From Dipylidium caninum (taxonomy: Eukaryota > Platyhelminthes > Cestoda > Cyclophyllidea > Dipylidiidae), in contig QEYB01001132.1 of NCBI GenBank assembly GCA_017562135.1, positions 124,001-188,000 of the forward strand: DNA of 64,000 nucleotides. The letters run 5' to 3'. Positions within the stretch are counted from its first letter, which is position 1. Every line of letters begins with the position of its first letter. The position numbers and the translations under genes were made by a program. Shown piece after piece: positions 11,701 to 25,046 of the stretch. The notes beneath the pieces were generated by a model. The model was not told the origin of the DNA. It searched no databases and worked only from the letters and a program-made list of their open reading frames with translations.

Positions 11701-14700
11701 CCGTTTCGTTACAAAAACGACGGTTTAGAATATCCTCCGAACACGACTTAAGCCCCATCTCAGCGAGATGCTCCATCCCATAATGAAATCTTTTACGCGT
11801 CACTAGCCTATAATCTCCAAAGACACCAACTTAGATGAGAAAAATGACATAATTAGGCTTTTGTCTGAAAGAAAAAGTAGTGCAAAATAATGCCAGTTCT
11901 GGCCGACTTTAACTACGAATTTGACAAAAATTGGGTATTCGGAAAGAAAGAAACGAACGTAGATTAGCAGCAGGGGCTGGCATAGCCTGAGGTTGTCCCC
12001 ATTCATCGAGAGGATTCAGAGAGTCGGCGTCAGAGACTCCGAGGGCGTACCGATTGTCATCCATCGCTTTGTCATTTGACATTGTCGAATCTCCACCGCC
12101 ATTCAGTGACTCCATTAACTCGGGTTTGGTTGATGAAAGGTCTGCGTCCTTCGGAACTGGCGAAGCCTCTTGTTGGAAGAGAACCGGGGAAAGATGGCAC
12201 TCGAGTCAATTATGATAATAAAATGGTATCACTTCACTATCTCTCTCACTTATATGTGGAAATGGGAATATCTAGGTTACGTGAACGGGCATCTTCACAG
12301 ATATCCGATGACAATAAACCCCAAAATTACACCCTAAAACGGAATTAATAGAAGTAGGTGACCTTGAATATGCACCAGAACGCATTCCATTGGTTGCAAC
12401 AAGCCGCATAACAACACAACCCAAGAAGCACAAATCACTTTTGCCTAACATGTGAGGCTAAGTTATTTCAACATCAATCAAATAACCACGTCAGAAGGAG
12501 ACAGAACCTCATGAAGTAGTGGCTGTTAGAATTCTCCAAACATCTCGATGATCTGAGTGAAAAATAAATAGAAATTAGCATTTTTGGAGAAGCAGGCTAG
12601 TGACTGAAATGGTATTCGAATAGGTAACACGTTCAGTGGTACGGATATCACAGAAGCAATTATTTGGCTGCGTCTTTCGTTAAAGAGGCGTAAAAATGCG
12701 GTCTCGAGCAAAAAAAGCGGTTCTGTGGTATTGAAATTACCTGATATTACTTGAGTGGGTGTCGTATTCGCCTCCATCTCCACCTCTTCCTTCACTTTGT
12801 CCGTCTTTACCTTCTCCTTTACCGCTTCTTTTGTCTTCGACGTGGGCGCAGCCTTCGTCACTGCCGACATTGGTTTATGTGCTGATGAAGGCGTACTCTT
12901 CGCCGGAGAAGCCTCCACTTTTGGCGCTGGTTTGCCTGGTGTCTTCAGCGGTGTAGCCGATTTCGGGACATGTGCAGAGGCCCTCGGTGCGGAAGTGGCA
13001 GTTGCGGGTCGTGAGGAAGTCACCTTGCGCCCTGTACCGGCTGCTGCAGCTGCAAAATTGCCAAAGGGTTCAGCTTGATGGATATAAGGCAGGCCGACAT
13101 GGACAGCTTCGAGGGCCGTGAGAACACGCAGTTGGTGGGCGTTCGGTGCAACGAAGAGAATCCGAAGAAGACAACCTGATTTGCGAGCCGGCTTCCAGAT
13201 CAGTAAGGCAGATACACTTAACTGCGACACCTAGAGATAGGAGCAAGTAAACTCTAATCAAAGACTATCACGGGATGGAGACATTCTTTAAGAATTTCTA
13301 AATGTGCGGAAGTTAGCAAAAGGGAATCCACTAAAACCACATACGTCAGGAATGATAATTTCAACTGAATTGAAGAATAAGTCCTAATTTAGTAAACAAA
13401 TTCAGGAAGAATTAATCAACCATTACTTGTAGTGCTACATAATTTTATGAATGAGTAGTCCAGTTTAGAAGCATATCGCCAAATGATTTTTCGGCCCAAT
13501 GTCACCCAACCGACTGCACACATTTTCAGGCAATTGCCAGGGCGACATCAATGGAGTAATTAACTTCATCCCTCCCTACTCCAGCCTTGGCAAAGGGAAA
13601 TGACTGATCAAGCTTGCCGACTAGTGCGTTATTACTTCCCGAGGGTGAACAATAGGGGAAATACTCCTGCGTGAATTATTCAAAAGTTTGCTGATTATCC
13701 CTGGTTCTGTAGAGATGGGCACGAAGTCCTGTACCCAATTATCTGGCATTTGTTATACAGGTAATGGGAATACATGCAGGCAATTGGCGGTGCATTTTAA
13801 CGACAAGTCGAAATCAGAATGAGTGTTTAGTCGCAAGAAGGAACAAAAAAGATCAAGGTTAAATAGCGGCTGGCAGGGGGTGTCTATGACTGAAGACGCG
13901 ATCATATGGCTACATCTCCACAACCCTGATGAGTTTATTTTCTCACGACTACTAACCCAACGACTACGTCCTCTCTAAACTCAACAGTCCTTCACTTGCA
14001 CCACCAGATCAGTCAATCGCCTCATTCCATGTCCTAGTAACTCAATCCAAAGGCGAAATCAAGTAACCTTGGTTTAGCGAGACTAAGTGGGAGGCCAAAG
14101 GAGAAAAGCAAAACAAAATTGCTTTGGCGCGATGGCATTCATGCAAATGAAAGTGTGCATCCCGTTTGGAGATAAATCAATTCCACAGAACGGGGAGACA
14201 GTTGAAAAAGAGACTACAATGCACCAATTGCACAAGCGCTAATGCTTTTAACAAGCCCAAATATGCGAAACGGCATGGTGAAAAGGGATCTGATGAATAG
14301 TTCCTCACACATTGACGGAAAAGTCAAAGGAAGAAAAAGTGGGAGGCCGCAGGCGGGAATAGAAAAAGAGTCAGAAGAAATTTGTATAATTTCCCATGAG
14401 GGATGACTTCCCCACAATTTCATGAAGTTTTCAGTAACTGTAAATCAAATAAGACCGAATGAAAACATACAGTGTCAATTTTGGTCGGAAAATGCATAGA
14501 ACTCTCTAAATTAGATACGTAGATAGCAACAAAGAAGGCGTTATAAAAGTACGGTGTAGGCTGAATTGTCAGGAAGTCGTAAGTCCAGCACATATCTTCG
14601 AGGAATGACAAAATCTCCATGAAAGTGAACCGACTTAAAGTCGCCTGTGGTGGAGCTGTCTACGTGGCATAAATCAGGAGTAAATGAATATGCTCAAGAC

Positions 14701-17700
14701 TTCCCTTCCCAAGGCTACGGAGAAGCACTGAAATGGAAGACAGCCAAAAATGCCTGCCCCATTGAGCTACTTTCGATTAAGTCTATTGTTAAATGGCTTA
14801 GACTTTAGGCAAATTTTCCTATAAATTTTGTGTGTCTGATGCATTGTTAGACTAAGAAGTCGCACTTAAGCGAGTAATAAGACGGAAATTAAAGGATTTT
14901 TGAAGCTTTAGAATAAGGAGTGGATGCCCACGCGGCAAGAATGACCCTAGTCTGTGGGCTATGCGGAAGTCTATGAACGTCCCGAAACATGATTCTATGA
15001 TGGACGAGACGAAGTAAAATATTCGGACGTCAAAAAATAAACCTATCGGAAAAGAAAACCTGTGGAGTCCAAGAGCTCCTCCATTTCTTAGTTCAAAAAT
15101 GGCGTGGTGTGACTCACAAGTGGTAAGGCAGTTTGTTTAGTAATGGTGGGAGGACCCTTAGCCGGAAGGGCAGCAAGAGCTGTGGCGAAACTGGACGCCG
15201 ATTTTGACCACAATTCGGCCAGTTTCTTCACTTCCGCATGGTCCTCCTCGGTTGGAGTGAGTGGATAAAGCTCGAGACTGCCGAATCCAGCCTAAAAACA
15301 CAAAGACAGTAAAGTTAAAGCACAAAGAATACTAGTGCTTCAGATATATGTCGTCTATAGCCCAAAAGCAACAAATCAATAATCAAATAGAGTAACGAAA
15401 AGAGACATACACGGAATCATACGGAATCAAGAATATTATACAGTAGGGTGAGTAAAGGCCGAATTAGAGTAAAATAAGCCCAATAATGTGAAACGTCCGC
15501 CGACTGTGACAAAGTTAAAATACTTCTAGCACTAACGCAACTGATGAGGAGGATGAAGCTGTGTTCAAAATCCATAGTCCTTCCTGATTAATAAAGCTGT
15601 TTTGCCGCTTATTCAAAAATAGATTGATGTGACACCGCCAAGCCTTCTGCAGTATTTTCGTTTAAATCATAAATGATATCGGAAAGCAAATCAGACCATC
15701 TAACCTTGTAGTAGAGAGGCAAAGGTTTCGGCATTGCAGACATCTTAGCGCCCCGATTAACCTCCAGGGTAAAGAGTCGCGAGTTCATGATGAATGGTCT
15801 CATTTCAAGGGCCAGATCACCCGCTACCTTGGCAACATTGAGCACAAGCGGATCCGTGGGAGCCGGCACTACTGACGATGGCGGCTGGGAAATCATGTGG
15901 CCCGGCGGCGGAGTCAGTATACAGGTAACTTTGGGCAGAGCGGAGGCGCTGTCGGAGGAGGCCATAAGAGCAGGCAAAAGGGAGGCCAATCCCAAGGTGT
16001 TTTCAGCACCCCAGTGAGTGTGTAGAATGGTATCGATACTAGAAAGCGGAAGGCAAGAATGGAATAAATCACTAAACGACAAACTCCTCAGAAATCTCAC
16101 AAATTGGCCATAAGACCTCTCACCTGGGAAATCAGAATGGATGACGCTTAAAATAATGTCTAATGCCCTGGATGGTATCGTAGCTTTTAATTCTTCGCTT
16201 TCACCAAGTCTCGTGCACTTCAGCCACTACAACAATTGGAGCTCAAAGGTCACTTGTCAACAAAGTAGCCTACCAATTTTAGTAATAAATCACGCAAAAT
16301 GAAGAAATAAGTCAAGCATTGCGCAAGTCAACCCATCTTCGATGTAGTATATCATGGTGTATGACAGGTAAAATGTGTATAATTTATGAACAAGACTTGT
16401 GAATTTTAATACAAAACCCAATGACAGTTGGTAAATAAACTGAGTAACATTGCTGAGCGAAAGCGGAGAAGGACAAAGTATTATTTCCTCTAATTGACTT
16501 CGTACAAATAGAAGCCCTTCAGTTTCTTAATTTTGCCAATCACTTTATTCTTGACGATGACGTCGACCCTATTAGCAAAAACTGGTTTGAGGGTAAAAAC
16601 CAAGTTTTTTGCTGTATAATTTGAAGTTCAGGACGCGAAAAGGAGAAAGCCAAGCCAGATATTTTAACTGGTTGAAGAAAGAAAGACACCAAAACCAAAA
16701 CCTAAAGCTTAACAATGAGATCAGGGGAAGCACAAGAAAAAGGAGATCTTATTTTCAACAGAAAAGTGGCCATCTACACAATTAGGAGTAAGGGGAGAAA
16801 AACGTCATGAAGAAAAGAACGCTGGTAGTAGGATAGTGGTAAAGACTACATGGGTGGATGAAACAGAAAATTTGGTGAGACAAATGATCAAAATTCTCCG
16901 AGTTTGTGATTACTAAGTTTCAACAGGCAACGGCGACTGCAGCAAATTGGCAAAGCCATGACACTTAGTGGAAGGTATGCCAGCATCAAAAAATGCAATT
17001 ACCTTTATTTTTTCCTTTTTTTGAGATGTGAGGGGAAACCGTTGAACGGTTTCTTGAAAATCGACGACGCTGGCTCATAGACCCGTTAGCACGTTTAGAT
17101 ATATTTGCGATTCAATAAGGTAGCCTAACATCCATTGTTCAAAGCCGGTCTTAACGTCATGACACAAGAAAGGTAAGAGATAAAGTACCTCACAAATCAG
17201 CAATAAAGCAACCACTAATTCGATAAACACAGTTGCGTCATGGACCAAAAGTCGGAGAGACATTTCCCCTACTCTTGCATCATACTGGCATCATTAACAT
17301 TGCAATCTAACGTTAGATGAGATAGACTAACTTTTCAAGATGTTGAGCCATCCGCCAGCACTTCGGGTCCCGCGAGCATCCTACGTTTACCATTAGAGTG
17401 AAACCGGGAAGTGCAAAAATGGCCGATTGACCGGAGCCTTCAGGAAAAATGTAGAGACACGGACGCTGAATGCGGATGGAGCAACCATTCGTTTTAATCG
17501 CCGGCTGACAGGTTGGCGGCGGCACTGGTATCGGTAGCACTTGCTCCAAGCGTTGACAAAAAGCCTCGACGCCTAATCGAGCAGGTACTGTTGACTTTTA
17601 GCCGTAAATTTGAGTAGCATAATTATACAGGAACTCAGCCTACAATGACAGTACTAAGGGCAACATAGACATGGTGCTGGAGTTAAAGTATTATGTAAAC

Positions 17701-19077
17701 TTAAGAAAAATAAGGGGATAGTACTAATATTATGATTTGCTTTCGAAGAAAAAAATAAATTCCGTCTCAATAAGGGTGCATATTCATTCAACCTCTATAC
17801 AATCAAAGAATCCTAAGGAATCTGCCCCAATTATTACTGCAGTGACATCAAAAATCGAAGAATGACGGCAAATCAAAAAATAACATTGGTTAGACAAATA
17901 AGCAACCAAAAATTCCCGACAAGAAATATAGCCCATATCGTAAAGCCAAATGTAGTACCAGACAGGTCACAAGGCAAAGGCGCAAGATCGGGCTTAGATG
18001 TGGTCCCCACGAATGTTCTTTTGGCTGGGGGATGCAGTCGATTCACAGTTACGTGGAGTGGACGTCCGGCTATGGTAGAGGGAAGACGAGATGTCAGAAC
18101 GTACCGCCATTCTCCGCCGAAGGGCACACTTGAACAGGCGACATGGAAACCCAATGGTGGCATAGACTCTTTTGTCGTATCGGCCTAAAAGAACGAGAAT
18201 GTAAGAAAAAAACAATTGGCTAAGATACAAGTGTTTGATGAAGTTTTGCAGAGAGTAAGGAGATCCTTTCGGCTATGTAATCAGGCTTAAGGACAGCGTC
18301 AGAAAGGACCCAGTGGGCATTGGATTGGCAAATGACTCCGGTGTACACAAGAGCAATCTGTTGGGGAAGAACATTGATGGCATTATCCAACTCTTCCAAG
18401 ACATATTCTACTGTTGTTTCATGAAGAAGGGTAATGTTTGCTTCAGAGCAAGTGAACTGAACACCTAGAAAAAAAATGGGCGCAAGGGTGAAATTCGATA
18501 GCAAAAATTTACCATTTTTCCTACGTCTTACGAAGCGTTCTGTAACTGAAATGCAAAATATAGTTGTAAAGAGGCCCCATCACGTAGACAATATAAAATA
18601 TAAAACTAACCACAACAGGGAAGTTGTTCCGGTCCAACAGAGGAATTTAAAATATCATTTATTTTGAGTGATTCGAAGTGGGGAATGGTTGCCAAACCTG
18701 ATAAAGCGAGAAGGAAGTAGAATGAAAGAGCGTACAAAGGAAACTAAAAACAAAGTGGGATATTCAGGTAAAATTTTATTCATTGGTTGCGGCCTAGCAG
18801 AGTCCAAAATTTCCTATCGCTGCTAGGTTCTTAAAAGCAACGATGCAAAAATCAGAGTAGCAATGTCGTGCCGATGGTTTTGCTGTTAATAAAAAATTCG
18901 GCATTAATACCGGTAATTACATGTTGGTGAGTGATCAAGGAGTGAATAGTGGTCTCCAAATCAATAGTAGCGTAGAAGAATGATAAAATTACCTTCCTTA
19001 ATGTGAGACAAGAGGAAAGATTTGTCGGAAATCTCCGGAGTAGCCCCGACGACCAGGATTATCCGGATCTGTGACAT
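8777..19077 (-). CDS. MAP1: Microtubule-associated protein 1 / Futsch homologue (compact, 834 aa)
   Basis: Exons, 5' to 3': 18993-19077, 18229-18464, 17959-18184, 17332-17572, 15705-16038, 15118-15291, 12741-13230, 11959-12168, 10299-10577 and 8777-9006. They total 2505 nt with every phase consistent, giving 834 residues. The ATG at 19077 has an in-frame stop 9 nt upstream. The N-terminal half matches the metallo-beta-lactamase-like heavy-chain region of MAP1/Futsch: CLYIFPEGSGQSAIFALPGF, IDTILHTHWGAENTLGL, GFGSLELYPLTP and VSALLIWKPA with ILFVAPNAHQ. A short Ala/Lys/Pro-rich basic linker follows. The C-terminus is the light-chain domain (FVDVAFLPGGGD, FFKHVLARYYV, SLILAHDTPALLEW). MAP1 proteins bind and stabilise axonal microtubules. 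The linker is very short compared with vertebrate MAP1A/B or insect Futsch, so the overall size is closer to MAP1S. Several introns are 1-2 kb (13231-15117, 16039-17331, 10578-11958, 9007-10298) and nothing else was recognised in them. The weakest splice site is the GTTCGT donor below 11959. Confidence 0.88.
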
Positions 19078-20115
19078 ATGACTCTATATGTGAACGACCT
19101 TAGTCCCCTTTCCGCGCCTTCTTCAATTAATTTGATTGGTATGTTGAAACGTTTCACTGATTCTATATATTTAAAGAAAATCCTCTTTTTCAACTACGCC
19201 ATGCTGCAAAAGAAGATTTATATTACACATGCCTCCCTGCTATGCAAAAAGAGTCTGAAAAACAGACACGAGCCGATATCTATCACCCTGTTAATTCAAG
19301 TAGAATTAAAGACGCAGACTAAGGAAATCTTTTACCACATAGGACGGTAGACTAAAGTTTCAACAAACCAAATCGAGCATCCTACGGCAAACTTGGAAAA
19401 GCCTACACCGCCAATTTGTAGTAAGTGTTTAGCAAAATTAAATTAGACACGCAAAATGGATGGCGATGTGGTGATTCTTCGCTGTTGGGGAAATAAATTG
19501 CTCTTCACATCTGTCCAACTTAACGCTACAAAATCTCGATTAGCTCAGATATAGAGCAGCAACGCAACCTATAGGATGAGATTTCGAGCATACCTCTTCT
19601 GTGGAAGTTTCCTTTTGGTGCGGTCCACCAAAAAAGTTTTGTTATGGCGGATAGATATCATGAAATCTTAGTGACGACAACCGGTCCTTCGGCGAATTCG
19701 GAGGGCGACTGGGAGATGTTTAGACTGTTAGACAATGAATTCAGGATCGATTCCCTCCGAGCGATTGCTTTTGAGATAAGCTTGGCCAATAGACCGTAAA
19801 TCTGTGTAGCTAAAATATTTATAAGGTTAGTAGCTTCAGTTTTGTTTTGCGTTGCGTCTTCTGGCTACTCGTGTAACAACGGTAACATCTCTTAATCAAT
19901 CAAAGATAAAAATTTTTATCCCATACGGCTTTGCTATTCGTATTTTTTCTGCTTGCGTTTTATAAGTAGTTTATTGTTCGTTTTTATCTTATAAAATGAT
20001 CCTGCCCACATCAAGACATGTGAAAAAACAAATAACGTGTTCCTGCCAACCTTCATTTTTTTCCCGTGAGGTTTTACTTAATAAATTTTCTACAATTTTT
20101 GGTTTAACCAGGCCG
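19078..20115. promoter_or_regulatory. Divergent intergenic region between MAP1 (minus) and the saposin gene (plus)
   Basis: About 1.04 kb separates the two divergent start regions. It is AT-rich and contains a 90-codon open stretch (19078-19350) with no family resemblance. It must hold both promoters. Apart from the TATA box at its right end, no element could be named. Confidence 0.5.
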
Positions 20116-20123
20116 TATAAATA
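20116..20123 (+). promoter_or_regulatory. TATA box of the prosaposin-like gene
   Basis: TATAAATA lies 54 nt upstream of the ATG at 20170. Transcription starting 25-30 nt downstream would leave a 5' UTR of about 20-30 nt. Confidence 0.7.
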
Positions 20124-20169
20124 CGTTCCGAAGGTCGGCAGTCGTGCCAACTTTGCTCAGTTTCGCGAT

Positions 20170-23100
20170 ATGGGTGTCGTGCGTTTGTGCGTGCTGTGTT
20201 TGGTCCTCTCTTCGGTGTTAGCTGACAGCACAGATAACATCGCGTCGGGCGTGGTATGCAGGTCATACTTTGATGCTAAAAGAAACGGAGTTCTTGAAGA
20301 ATGTAAGAAGTTATGGATTTCCGCCACCTACCACTGATACATATACCGAATCTAACGATTGCAAATTATGTAAGAAAAATCTGGAACAGAAGGATTTTCT
20401 CACAGCGGCGTCAGGGTTGTTTCCATCGCAGGTGCGTTTGCGCTTTTTTATCTATTAAATTTAGGATTTTACGAAGGCCGATGTGGATGAGATCAAGCAA
20501 TTGGCTTCCTATTTGGTATTTTCTTTTCTTTTAACTGTTATTCACAGGGTGATGATACACTCCTCTGTGGTCTACTTGGTCAATGTAGCAACTTATCTTT
20601 CCTTTTGCCGGTAAAGTTTCCTCTTCTCTATCTCGAAATATAGAGCTTAAAATTTAAACTCGGTTCTACTTGTGATGATTGCAAAAAGATATTCGAAGAT
20701 ATTCGCGCCTTAATAAAAGATAACGAAACTAAAGCTGCTGTGACTGCCTACGTAAAAACGGCGATCTGCTACAAACTCCCCCTTACCATAGTCGACTTCT
20801 GCAAAAGTACTACTGACTTCTATATTGGTTTTCTTATGGATCTTGCGGCAAGTAAAATAGTACGTTCCTGTTTCATTAAACGATTTCGTTCTCGCAGGAG
20901 TCTGTCCACCTATGTGCTCTAGTTGATCTCTGTCCGAAAGTCTTAAATTTAAACAAGGTAATGCGTGAGCTCTTAAGTTAATTTTGTTATAGAAGCCAGA
21001 GGTAAAATCAAATCCTAAGGCTTACTCCTGGATAAAGCGGCCCTCTCCGGTTGGATTTGAATTTTTCCATTCGCGACTTACCTACCCGAATGCAAGTGAC
21101 GAATCAGATCCCTGTGATGAGTGCATTAAAGTCTTTTTCAGCATCCGAGATCAAACAAAAGATCCAGAGTTCAATCAGGCGATAAAAAATATTGCTAAGC
21201 AGAAGTTTTGTGAATCTTTTGGTTTTTTAAAGTCTACGGTAAGTTACCTGTTAATAAGAGCATTTTGTTAGTGTGAAGCAGCTATTTCCCGACAAGTAGA
21301 CTCTATGATTGACAATGCCTCGCAAGTAAACATTACGGAACTCTGTATTTTCTTAAAACAGTGCCCAGCGTCCAGAGCTGGCATAGCGTTGAAGAAATCC
21401 GCTGAATTAGAAATTTATTTGCCCTCACAACACCTGTATGCCACAGTTCCGTTTGTCTGTCCAGTCTGTGAAATACTTATTAAAAAAGCGATTGATCTCT
21501 GTTTAACCAACCGAACCGAAGATGCCATTGTTTGGGCGCTTCATGAGGTAAGACTCCACCCTTTCAAATCCCTGTCTCTCCTTCTAATACTTTCTTTTAT
21601 CCCCTTTAGACTTGCCATTTGCTTCCACATTCTTGGAACCAGACATGCCTTGTGTATGTAGACACCTACTCGGATTTCATTATTCGTGAGATCTTGGCAG
21701 GCACTCTTCCCAATGTCATTTGCCACTCCCTCGGAGCCTGTAACCCAGTAGTTGCCCCTCCAACATTTTTCAATGTGGGTCTTTCCCGTCTGCTTTACGT
21801 TGGAAAGGAGGAACTTCCAGCACTAATACATTATTTTTATATTACTATCTCGTAAGAAAGCCGACCGAGGCTAGCAGAGTTACCTAACATCATGGTTTTA
21901 TACCCCACTCAGATTAGGCTTTCGTAAAGCCATCGTCTGCGTGCATGCGAACGCAGGCCTAGGACAGCAGACTGCCCCCCAACCACCCGAGTGCTCAACT
22001 TCATTTTTTCCTGCCTCTTTCATTTGCACAGGACTCTAAGTGTATGCTGTGCGAAGTGATTGTCCACCTAATCACCCAGAAGCTGGAAGATAATGCCACT
22101 GAAGACACTATCCGGGAGGAGTTGAAGAAGATGTTCAGCTACTTGCCCCATGTTAGCACTAGGGTTCGTAACTTTTCTCCACCATCCCTCCCCCCCCATC
22201 CTTTTCACATGAGCTGCTCGAATTTGGTATTCTGTCTTAATAGTTTGTGGAATTGGTGGATAAATATACCCCAATGGTCATAAAACTGTTCGCTGAAGGT
22301 GTGTCTCCGGAGGAAGTTTGTCAGGTAAGCATCCATTTGGCTGGTGTATGGAGATCATGTTGAGTTAGAAACATCCGTCACACGTAAAGATGCAATTCTT
22401 GCCTCGTACTTCCTGTAGAAAGAGGAATTCTGTTCTCAAGTCGCAGTTTCCCAATCAAGTGTAAAGGATAGCTGCACTGTCTGTCAGGTTCTCGTTGCTG
22501 AATTCTATTCCAAGCTCCGCGACGATATCACCGTTGATCACATTAAGGGATTCTTGGAGAACTTTTGCAATTATATTTCCTCAGCCTATGTTAAAAAGGT
22601 AGTCTTTTTCATCTGCTGCGCCTCCTCCGCTATCCAGAAATCCTCTGGCGTCAACAGACCTGTCATTTTTCTTATTTCTCCTTCACTTAAAAATTTTTTT
22701 CCTTATGAAATGGTCTTTGGCGTATATCCGTACTGACTACATTAGTTTTGAAGTCATTTTTTTCCTTCATTTCCAGTGTCAGTCTTGGGTTGAACAGAAT
22801 ACTCAGTTTTTAATCGACTTCATGATAAAGAAATACCCACCTATACAAGTTTGTGAGGTAGTGTTTTTTAACCTTTCAAGAATTGCACTGAATAAAGCCT
22901 TAGTTGTAAGGTATCTTATTAATTTTTTTAGGAGTTGTCGATTTGCTACCACCAAGTACCAAACTTGCATCGAATTGTTGGAAAATGCGAAGTCTGTGAG
23001 GAGATCATCAATTTCATTTACGAAAAACTGAAGGATGATGCAACCGTCGACCAGACCGAGAAAGTCCTGGAAACCGTCTGCCGATATCTGCCTAAGGAAA

Positions 23101-24960
23101 ACCTAAGAGCCATTGTAGGTCATTCGCACCGAGACCTTTCTCCTTTTGTCTGGTCACACCTTAGTATTCTCCTTCGACGCAAAGGTAGGACATGAAACTT
23201 TAATTTCCATCTTTTTCCTTTCCAGTGTCACGAATATATGAACGCTTACGGCCGGGTTATAATCGACTATTTAGTAAAGCATGTTCCCTCGAAAAAAATT
23301 TGCCAGGTAAGCTCGTACTGCCAGTGCATTGAATCTCAATGGGGGCTTGGTGGCACCTTTATATGGCCGTTTAGTCTTGGACAGGTGTGCCGATATGCGC
23401 TGAGCTTCTCTCTTAGGCAGAGTTGATTGATCAAGTGCACATTTTACCATCCCGAGGGAATCCAGGTCGTGATTTAAACGTACCAAGAGCCTGGGCTTTT
23501 GACTTTTTGGTTTTCTAATGATAGCACTTGCATTACTGTCCGTCGGACAACCTTCTTAAACGCTTGTGTAAAGACGACCCCTCGTTTTGGTGCCGTGACA
23601 AACTTACCGCTGGGCTTTGTAACCGTGAGGACTTTTGTGAGGCGTTCATCTGGGAATCGACTCTTCCTTCCGACTCGAAGCCGCGTCCCCCCGTCGTTCG
23701 GAAGTAGGTTGTACATTGCAGTATTCCCATCATTATCGTAACGACCACCACCCCCTCTTCCCTTTCACGACCCAAATTGTTGAATTATCCTCTCCATTCC
23801 GTGTTAGATATGATTGCAGTAAACTCTCAACCCTCGAGGACCGTTGTTCTAACGAAAGATTAATGCGTCTTTGCGGTTTTGAAGCCTTTTGTGGGGATTA
23901 CAAGCGCCACCCAGACGAGTCCTCGGAAGACTGCAGTTTCTGTCGCGGTCTAATCACCCGACGACTGACCTATGGTAGCTTCGCTCTTGACTGCTCAATC
24001 TACATCGATGCGTCGAAGAGGGAGCAGGTATTATTGTTATCTTGCCGTTTTTTGTCTGTTCCTCGCTACGTTTCCTTAACTCACTCAATTTTTCGTCTCT
24101 CCTTCAGTGTGAACGTGTTTTATCTATCAGGATTCCCGGTCGTCTGGCCTTCGATAAAATTGATCTCGTTTGCAAGGTATTTTATTGCAGTAAATTGGGG
24201 GTGTTTGAGAAAGTGTGATCTAGGGCCACACGGCCGTTATCACGGGGAAGACCCACAGAACCCACCTTGTGAAGTACATAGGCACTTATTTCGGCTCAAT
24301 TTGTCCTTTCCTTTATTAATATAGGAGAAGCAACTCTGCGACTCTGTTCCGCAATCTTCGTCACTGAATGGTGGTACAGAAGTCCAAAGTCTCCTTGGAG
24401 ATGATCCCTGCTTATGGGGTCCCTCAGTCACCTGTCGTGATGTCGAGATTGCAGCTCGTTGCGGAGTAACCAAATACTGTCAAAGCCATGTATGGGGTTC
24501 AAGTCACCCGCAGCCCAGAGTTGGAAGGGTCCCTGGAATTGCCCTTGTTGATTGCTCACGTCCCCTGAGCGAACTTTGTGTTTCTCCGTTGTTGCGGTAC
24601 TGTGGACCTTCGGTGCTGGAGCGGTGTCGTGTTTACGCCAATTCGGACGCTGGCAGTGGTGATCTGCGTCGAGAGATGTGTAAAGACCGTCCATTGAGCT
24701 TCTGTTCGGACGCCAAAATGGTGGAACTCTGCGCAATGGGAGAGTACTGCGAGGCGATGGGCGTTAGCCCTACACCTGCAACCCCTAAAGCTACAGAAAG
24801 CTCGAGTGATGGGAGATGTCTGAGCCCAGCCTTTGCCTGCCAGAATTACGCGACGCAGTGCTCTGTGACCAGGTGGAGATGTGTCGTCAGAAGTTTTTGG
24901 CACGGAGTGTTAGGGGCTAGAAATTTGACGCTTCCCCCGAGTTGCCTTGTGCCATTTTAA
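20170..24960 (+). CDS. Secreted prosaposin-like protein with eight saposin-B and several saposin-A domains
   Basis: Twenty exons: 20170-20253, 20291-20431, 20465-20515, 20548-20610, 20644-20859, 20898-20957, 20993-21238, 21272-21547, 21610-21774, 22032-22163, 22244-22324, 22419-22598, 22777-22857, 22932-23114, 23226-23306, 23417-23479, 23525-23703, 23808-24027, 24108-24176 and 24325-24960. They give about 1068 residues and all phases close. The first intron may instead end at 20299. A signal peptide (MGVVRLCVLCLVLSSVLA) opens the protein. Saposin-B domains start at the CxxC pairs CKLC, CDDC, CDEC, CPVC, CMLC, CTVC, CEVC and CSFC, and most close with a C-x(5)-C pair. Saposin-A-type domains follow from about 23550 (CKDDPSFWCRDKLTAGLC, then CLWGPSVTCRDVEIAARC). 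Saposins bind lipids and support lysosomal sphingolipid hydrolysis; in flatworms related proteins occur in the tegument or gut. Introns are mostly 30-60 nt. AATAAA lies 80 nt after the stop. Confidence 0.9.
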
Positions 24961-25040
24961 TTCTCCTTTGATTCTCTTGACTCTGACTATCAATTTTCAT
25001 CTCCTATGTATTTCCACGTTTCACCAGTTCATCTCTACTC

Positions 25041-25046
25041 AATAAA
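25041..25046 (+). terminator. Poly(A) signal of the prosaposin-like gene
   Basis: AATAAA is found 80 nt downstream of the TAA stop at 24958-24960, on the same strand. No later gene on this strand competes for it. Confidence 0.65.
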
